Of a stretch of DNA of 24,306 bases, positions 20,912 to 24,306 are shown in pieces; position 1 is the first letter of the stretch; the number at the start of each line of letters is the position of its first letter. The DNA comes from Rhodoferax sp. GTDB taxonomy: Bacteria; Pseudomonadota; Gammaproteobacteria; Burkholderiales; Burkholderiaceae_C. The stretch covers positions 1-24,306 of the forward strand of contig JAURGS010000013.1 in the NCBI GenBank assembly GCA_030833685.1. Reading direction: 5' to 3'. A program made the position numbers and the translations under genes. A model generated the notes under the pieces. The model was not told where the DNA came from, ran no database searches, and was given only the letters and a program-made list of their open reading frames with translations.

Positions 20912-21706
20912 TTAGCGGTTTTGCGCTTCCCACTTCTTTCGTTGTCGCAGACGTTCAGCTTCAATCCACTGCGAATCCGTCATAGTCTTGGTAGACCGAG
21001 GGTCCGTAGTGTCATAAGCCGGTGATCCAGTGGATCGGGCGGTGACAGGCGAAATCGGCGCTGGCGCTGATGTAGTACGTTTCATTGGGGGATCAGATGC
21101 CAATTTGGCCTCAATCTTCCCAATTTCCTTTGCCTGTGCAAGTGGCGCTAATCGTGAAATACGTTCCGCGTCTTTGGGGTTGGTTCCAAGGTAGTAAGCT
21201 AACTCAGGCCCAATGTCCGAAGACCGGATCGTTTCTGCCATCACTTCGGTAACCGGAAGTTTGGGGTTGTACGCTACTTGTTCAAAGTCATCGTACTTGC
21301 TCCGCGCTTCTTCTTCCTTGTCGTGATAACTCTCAAGAACTTGCGAATGCTGCTTGGCCGCTTCACGCTGGGCAATCAATTGTTCAGCTTTTTGCAAAGC
21401 CAGCGCCTCGGCGTAAGCCTCGGTGCTTTCAAATTGATCGGCAGACTGAACCGGCGGTGCCCTTAAGGTTTGCGTTTCCGCAACCCTTTGCGCTTGTTCC
21501 CGTTCCCACTTTTGTTGCTCTCTTACAAGTTTTTTTTCAAAACCTTCTCTTTGTTTTTGCGTATGAAGATTAAATTCTTCTTCCGTATAAACGCGAGGCG
21601 TTTTTTCAGAGTTTTCCTCTGCCGGCGCGTTGGTAGCATTTTCAGAAATGGCCGTCACTTCTGGTGCTTGCGCGGTTTCAACTACCGCTAGGTTTTCTTC
21701 TGACAT
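20912..21706 (-). CDS. Scaffolding protein
   Basis: A 264-residue, highly charged, almost entirely helical protein placed directly before the coat gene. An acidic N-terminus (VETAQAPEVTAISENATN) precedes YTEEEFNLHTQKQREGFEKK and a long coiled coil up to about 150. A helical region with GPELAYYLGTNPKDAERISR is typical of phage scaffolds. A Pro-rich linker containing TTSAPAPISPVTARSTGS leads to a basic C-terminal helix, WIEAERLRQRKKWEAQNR. In P22 such a C-terminal basic helix-turn-helix contacts the coat protein. Length (P22 gp8 has 303) and order agree. The ribosome site GGAAT lies in a hairpin arm. Confidence 0.88.
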   Translation of the reverse strand: MSEENLAVVETAQAPEVTAISENATNAPAEENSEKTPRVYTEEEFNLHTQKQREGFEKKLVREQQKWEREQAQRVAETQTLRAPPVQSADQFESTEAYAEALALQKAEQLIAQREAAKQHSQVLESYHDKEEEARSKYDDFEQVAYNPKLPVTEVMAETIRSSDIGPELAYYLGTNPKDAERISRLAPLAQAKEIGKIEAKLASDPPMKRTTSAPAPISPVTARSTGSPAYDTTDPRSTKTMTDSQWIEAERLRQRKKWEAQNR

Positions 21707-21712
21707 TTTTTC

Positions 21713-21743
21713 GATTCCATAGAATCCCTGGTGAACGCACCAG
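21713..21743 (-). promoter_or_regulatory. Two adjacent hairpins in the leader of the scaffold gene
   Basis: On the minus strand a 6-bp stem CTGGTG/CACCAG with loop CGTT (21743-21728) is followed one base later by a 5-bp stem GATTC/GAATC with loop TATG (21726-21713), then GAAAAA and the ATG at 21706. The only Shine-Dalgarno-like sequence, GGAA, lies in the 3' arm of the second stem. The leader may therefore modulate scaffold translation. No T-run follows, so a terminator is unlikely. Confidence 0.5.
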
Positions 21744-21758
21744 TACGTTTTGCTTCAG

Positions 21759-22025
21759 TTATTCAAAAACAACTGTTGCGGTAACTGTACCCGAAATTAC
21801 TACATAAATGCCGCTACCGCAGTAAAGTCCGTCTAACGGAAATACATACGATGTCGCAGCGGCTGGCGTGAACACAGCCAACACCGTCTTGGTGGTGGTA
21901 GTTGCTGCCGAGTCATAAACAATAATAGTAGGCGTAGCCGAGGCCGCACTTACAAAAATACCTTTGAGTTTGCCCGCTGCTGGCTTGATGTTGGCCGTAG
22001 CAGAGATTGCGGTGTAATTTGCCAT
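21759..22025 (-). CDS. Small beta-rich phage protein
   Basis: Eighty-eight residues, MANYTAISATANIKPAAGKL then GIFVSAASATPTIIVYDSAA, with TSYVFPLDGLYCGSGIYVVI and a final ATVVFE. The strand pattern suggests a small beta-sandwich. From memory, short proteins with K..AG.L.GI.V...S..PT..VYD are found in head gene clusters of many phages. The place between portal and scaffold genes and a good AAGGAC ribosome site support expression. It could be a minor head protein; the role is not known. Confidence 0.75.
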   Translation of the reverse strand: MANYTAISATANIKPAAGKLKGIFVSAASATPTIIVYDSAATTTTKTVLAVFTPAAATSYVFPLDGLYCGSGIYVVISGTVTATVVFE

Positions 22026-22034
22026 GATGTGTCC

Positions 22035-22397
22035 TTATGCCAAAAAGCGGAGTTTATACAGAGTACGCAAATAAATCTCAACAATATTGTCGATCAGTTG
22101 CTGCAATGTTGAGTCAGATTCATCACAGATTTCGTAACGGCCTTTTTCAATCTCATCAAGCTGCCCTTGCAAAAACTCAATAATGTTTGTGGTCTTTTTG
22201 GCCGCTGGAATAGCAATCGGGCCAATTAAACCTTTACGGCCTTGGTAGGCTTCGGCAAAATTGTCCGCTGCTCCAATAATGCGCTCGTAAAAGATATTAA
22301 GCGCAACGTGCTTGGAATAGCTGCGTGTGTTTAAGTGAACGCTGTGCGCCACATTGCGGCCTAAGAACAGTAGCCCCATTAATTGTGCGGCGGTCAT
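22035..22397 (-). CDS. Dps/ferritin-like small helical protein
   Basis: One hundred and twenty residues, predicted all-helical. The segment AHSVHLNTRSYSKHVALNIF at 17-36, then YERIIGAADNFAEAYQGR, has His18, His21, His30, Asp45 and Glu49 placed much like the ferroxidase ligands of Dps proteins (His, His, Asp, Asp, Glu). The third position is Asn34 instead of Asp. The protein is shorter than typical Dps (about 150-170), and its second half, KTTNIIEFLQGQLDEIEKGR, is another helix pair. From memory, related proteins occur in other phages without known function. The start overlaps the portal stop (ATGA). A ferritin-like fold is a reasonable inference; iron chemistry is unproven. Confidence 0.65.
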   Translation of the reverse strand: MTAAQLMGLLFLGRNVAHSVHLNTRSYSKHVALNIFYERIIGAADNFAEAYQGRKGLIGPIAIPAAKKTTNIIEFLQGQLDEIEKGRYEICDESDSTLQQLIDNIVEIYLRTLYKLRFLA

Positions 22398-24306
22398 TGT
22401 GGCTGCTCCATAGGCTGTGGCATTTCTGGCATACCCTCCATGCCCACGTCCATCTGTTGTTCTGGCATCTCAGGAATGCCACCAATCTGACCGTTAGACT
22501 CCATTGCAGCGGCCACCACACCCATAGCAATATCTTGAATTTGTTGCTCATTCATACCAGCTTGTGTGGCCGTAATGCGTTGAGTCTCGGCTTGGTACGC
22601 TTTAATCTCGGCCTCGTAATCCTTGCGCCGTTGCTCTTGCATTTCAATGGACTTGCCAACGTTTTGAATCATCTGGTGCATTTGCTCCATCTCTTGACCC
22701 ATTGCCTGTATCTGCTGCTCGGCTGCTTGCAACTCTGGCGGCTTGTCGCCGTCTTCCATAAGTTTGGGGTCAATGGTCTTGGCAAAGCGCTTGGCCATCT
22801 CTTGGGCACCAGGCCAATCCATGTTCTTCACAAACAGATCACCGGCAACAGCCCACAAATCAGGGTTGCCCTGCAATAGTTGGCCCATTGCCTCCAGCGC
22901 CTCTTGGCGCTTGGTTGCGTAGCCTGGGCCGGTAGTCGCCACAACGTCGTACTTGCCCACGCCAGGGTTGTAAATCTTGTCGATCACAATTCCATTCTGG
23001 TCCATGATCTTCTTGACCGGCTCTTGCTGCATTGGGTCAATCTTGACCATGCTGGCTTCGCCGTCCTCGCCAATGATGCGGGCAATACGCTGGGTGTCGT
23101 ATATTTTGGGGATTAGATCAATCAATTGGCGTGTCAGATACCGCACGCCACGGGCCAAGTTGTCACCATAGTGGTACGTCCCAACGTCACCCTCACGCTG
23201 ACGCGCAAGAATCGCTTTTCCTGAGCGTTCGTTGGATGTCATGCCCAAAGATGCGTTATATTGGCCGGTGGACGCTTTAATATCTTCAGACGCCCCTGCT
23301 TTGGCCTGCAACAGCCCGCTGGAGGCCATTGGCGGCTGGGCGCGTTGGGGTAATGGCAGCGTAGCGCCCGCGCCGTCTGTAACGTCTGGATTGACCTCCA
23401 AATACGGCCAGTTGGTCGTGTTGGCGGTCTTCCACTGGTTCTCATACCCCTCAAACTGGCCGCCATAGCCAATAAACGGGGCTTTGGGTGCCAAAGCCAA
23501 CATCTCTGCCTCTTGGGATACCCAGTAGTTGTACATCCGTTGCGCGTCTTTGGCGTTTCTAACCAAACCAGACACATACAAACGGCCATCAACCTCAAAT
23601 TCATTGCCAACAATGCGGATAATCGGGATATATTGCCCCGCCCAATCGCGTTCTTCCAAAATTTCGTAGCCGTTTATCTTGCAATACTTAATTTTGGCGC
23701 GGTCAGACTGCCTAGATTTCTTGGGTTTGCCGTAAATAGCGCGCAATTGCTTGTCTTCGGGCGTTCCATCAAAGGCTGTAGCGTTGCCAGGGTACAAATT
23801 GAGCGTGCCGCTGTCGTAATCGACGTAGTAGTAGTCCGCAATGCGAATAGTGTCCTCATTAAGCCATTGCGACAGGTTTTGGTCACCAACACCTAGCGTT
23901 TGCAAGGTAGTAATAGGCGCAGAATCAGGGTACTTGCGCTCATACTCGGCTTTGGGGATGTCTTCAGTCACAAAGCACCACTTAGCATCCTGACCGCAGG
24001 GGTCTTGGATGGTCGGGTCCATGTAGACCGAGAACGAATTGCGGATACGCCCTAGCTTGATGTCTTGGTCAAAGCTGTTTTCGTCGCAGTATTCCGTGAG
24101 GATGCGGAAATAACCCTCGCCGTAAGTAACCTGGTTATCGCAAGCCGTGTCGTACACCACGTCAGCGTCCGAGATGTACTCGATATGCCGGACGATGCCG
24201 TCAAATACTTCTGCGACCTCAATATCGGCCTGATCATCAACCGGAATGACCTTGCCCGAGGGACGGTTCTGGCGCTGGTCGTTAGTAACCTGCCGAACGT
24301 GCTGGG
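22394..24306 (-). CDS. Portal protein, P22 gp1-like (5' end outside window)
   Basis: The frame is open to the window edge. The visible 636 residues begin at QHVRQVTNDQRQNRP, followed by SGKVIPVDDQADIEVAEVFD and HIEYISDADVVYDTACDNQV, the hallmark of the P22-like portal family; only the first part of the protein is missing. GEGYFRILTEYCDENSFDQD and NSFSVYMDPTIQDPCGQDAK follow, and then SGLVRNAKDAQRMYNYWVSQ in the wing and stem region. The C-terminal part has a long coiled coil (QQIQAMGQEMEQMHQMIQNV), like the P22 barrel, and ends in a Met/Pro/Gln/Glu-rich tail. It forms the dodecameric DNA channel at one capsid vertex. A GTG at 24160 is an internal codon, not the start. Confidence 0.94.
   Translation of the reverse strand, partial: QHVRQVTNDQRQNRPSGKVIPVDDQADIEVAEVFDGIVRHIEYISDADVVYDTACDNQVTYGEGYFRILTEYCDENSFDQDIKLGRIRNSFSVYMDPTIQDPCGQDAKWCFVTEDIPKAEYERKYPDSAPITTLQTLGVGDQNLSQWLNEDTIRIADYYYVDYDSGTLNLYPGNATAFDGTPEDKQLRAIYGKPKKSRQSDRAKIKYCKINGYEILEERDWAGQYIPIIRIVGNEFEVDGRLYVSGLVRNAKDAQRMYNYWVSQEAEMLALAPKAPFIGYGGQFEGYENQWKTANTTNWPYLEVNPDVTDGAGATLPLPQRAQPPMASSGLLQAKAGASEDIKASTGQYNASLGMTSNERSGKAILARQREGDVGTYHYGDNLARGVRYLTRQLIDLIPKIYDTQRIARIIGEDGEASMVKIDPMQQEPVKKIMDQNGIVIDKIYNPGVGKYDVVATTGPGYATKRQEALEAMGQLLQGNPDLWAVAGDLFVKNMDWPGAQEMAKRFAKTIDPKLMEDGDKPPELQAAEQQIQAMGQEMEQMHQMIQNVGKSIEMQEQRRKDYEAEIKAYQAETQRITATQAGMNEQQIQDIAMGVVAAAMESNGQIGGIPEMPEQQMDVGMEGMPEMPQPMEQPQ

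Noticed and set aside
22325..22879. 184-codon plus-strand frame rich in His and Leu opposite the portal gene
   Set aside because: It mirrors the Met/Gln-rich coiled-coil and tail of the portal and has unnatural composition.
24160..24306. GTG at 24160 as the true start of the portal gene
   Set aside because: The frame continues upstream to the window edge with family-typical sequence (RQVTNDQRQNRP), so the start is outside.
1..24306. tRNA genes or intact promoters
   Set aside because: No cloverleaf-like segment was noticed, and the few short gaps hold only ribosome sites and hairpins; operon promoters are probably outside the window.

Overview
This window is part of a tailed-phage genome (or prophage) with a P22-like podovirus virion module. 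It is almost wholly coding, with no gap longer than about 60 bases. The capsid and tail genes follow P22 order (portal, scaffold, coat, gp4-like, gp10-like, three ejection-type proteins, tail fibres), read on the minus strand. The style of the small proteins, moderate GC and the many four-base stop/start overlaps suggest a phage of a Gram-negative, probably betaproteobacterial (Burkholderiales-type) host. The host assignment is inference. No integrase, repressor, terminase, DNA polymerase, tRNA or CRISPR array is visible, so lifestyle cannot be judged.

Plus strand, 1-4217: a gene tail enters from the left, then a SNF2-type helicase, then a tightly packed string of small genes (50-225 aa), most joined by ATGA, TAATG or similar overlaps. 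Several are too short or use TTG/GTG starts and are easily missed (1343-1501, 1473-1664, 2452-2625, 2622-2774, 4047-4217). This looks like the end of an early or replication operon. Functions of the small proteins are mostly unknown.

Minus strand, 24306 down to 4182: the late operon. It begins with a portal protein (cut by the window edge), a Dps/ferritin-like small protein, a small beta-rich protein, the scaffold, the P22-type coat protein, two small head-associated-looking proteins, a small conserved protein, and the gp4-like and gp10-like tail accessory proteins. A repetitive fibre-like protein sits where P22 has its tail needle, followed by a small beta protein, a cupin, and three large ejection-type proteins. 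Next are four fibre/adhesin proteins with two small companion genes, two further small proteins, and a lysis cassette of five consecutive membrane or secreted proteins ending in an M15 peptidase endolysin. The two operons converge and their last genes overlap tail to tail by 36 bases.

Most notable: the multi-component membrane/lysis cassette with a hidden TTG-start secreted peptide and no recognisable spanin; a Dps-like ferroxidase-type residue pattern beside the portal; replacement of the P22 needle by a modular repeat protein that shares its C-terminal tip with the head-proximal tail fibre; serial adhesins with related N-termini; and two GC-rich hairpins bracketing one small gene after the coat gene.
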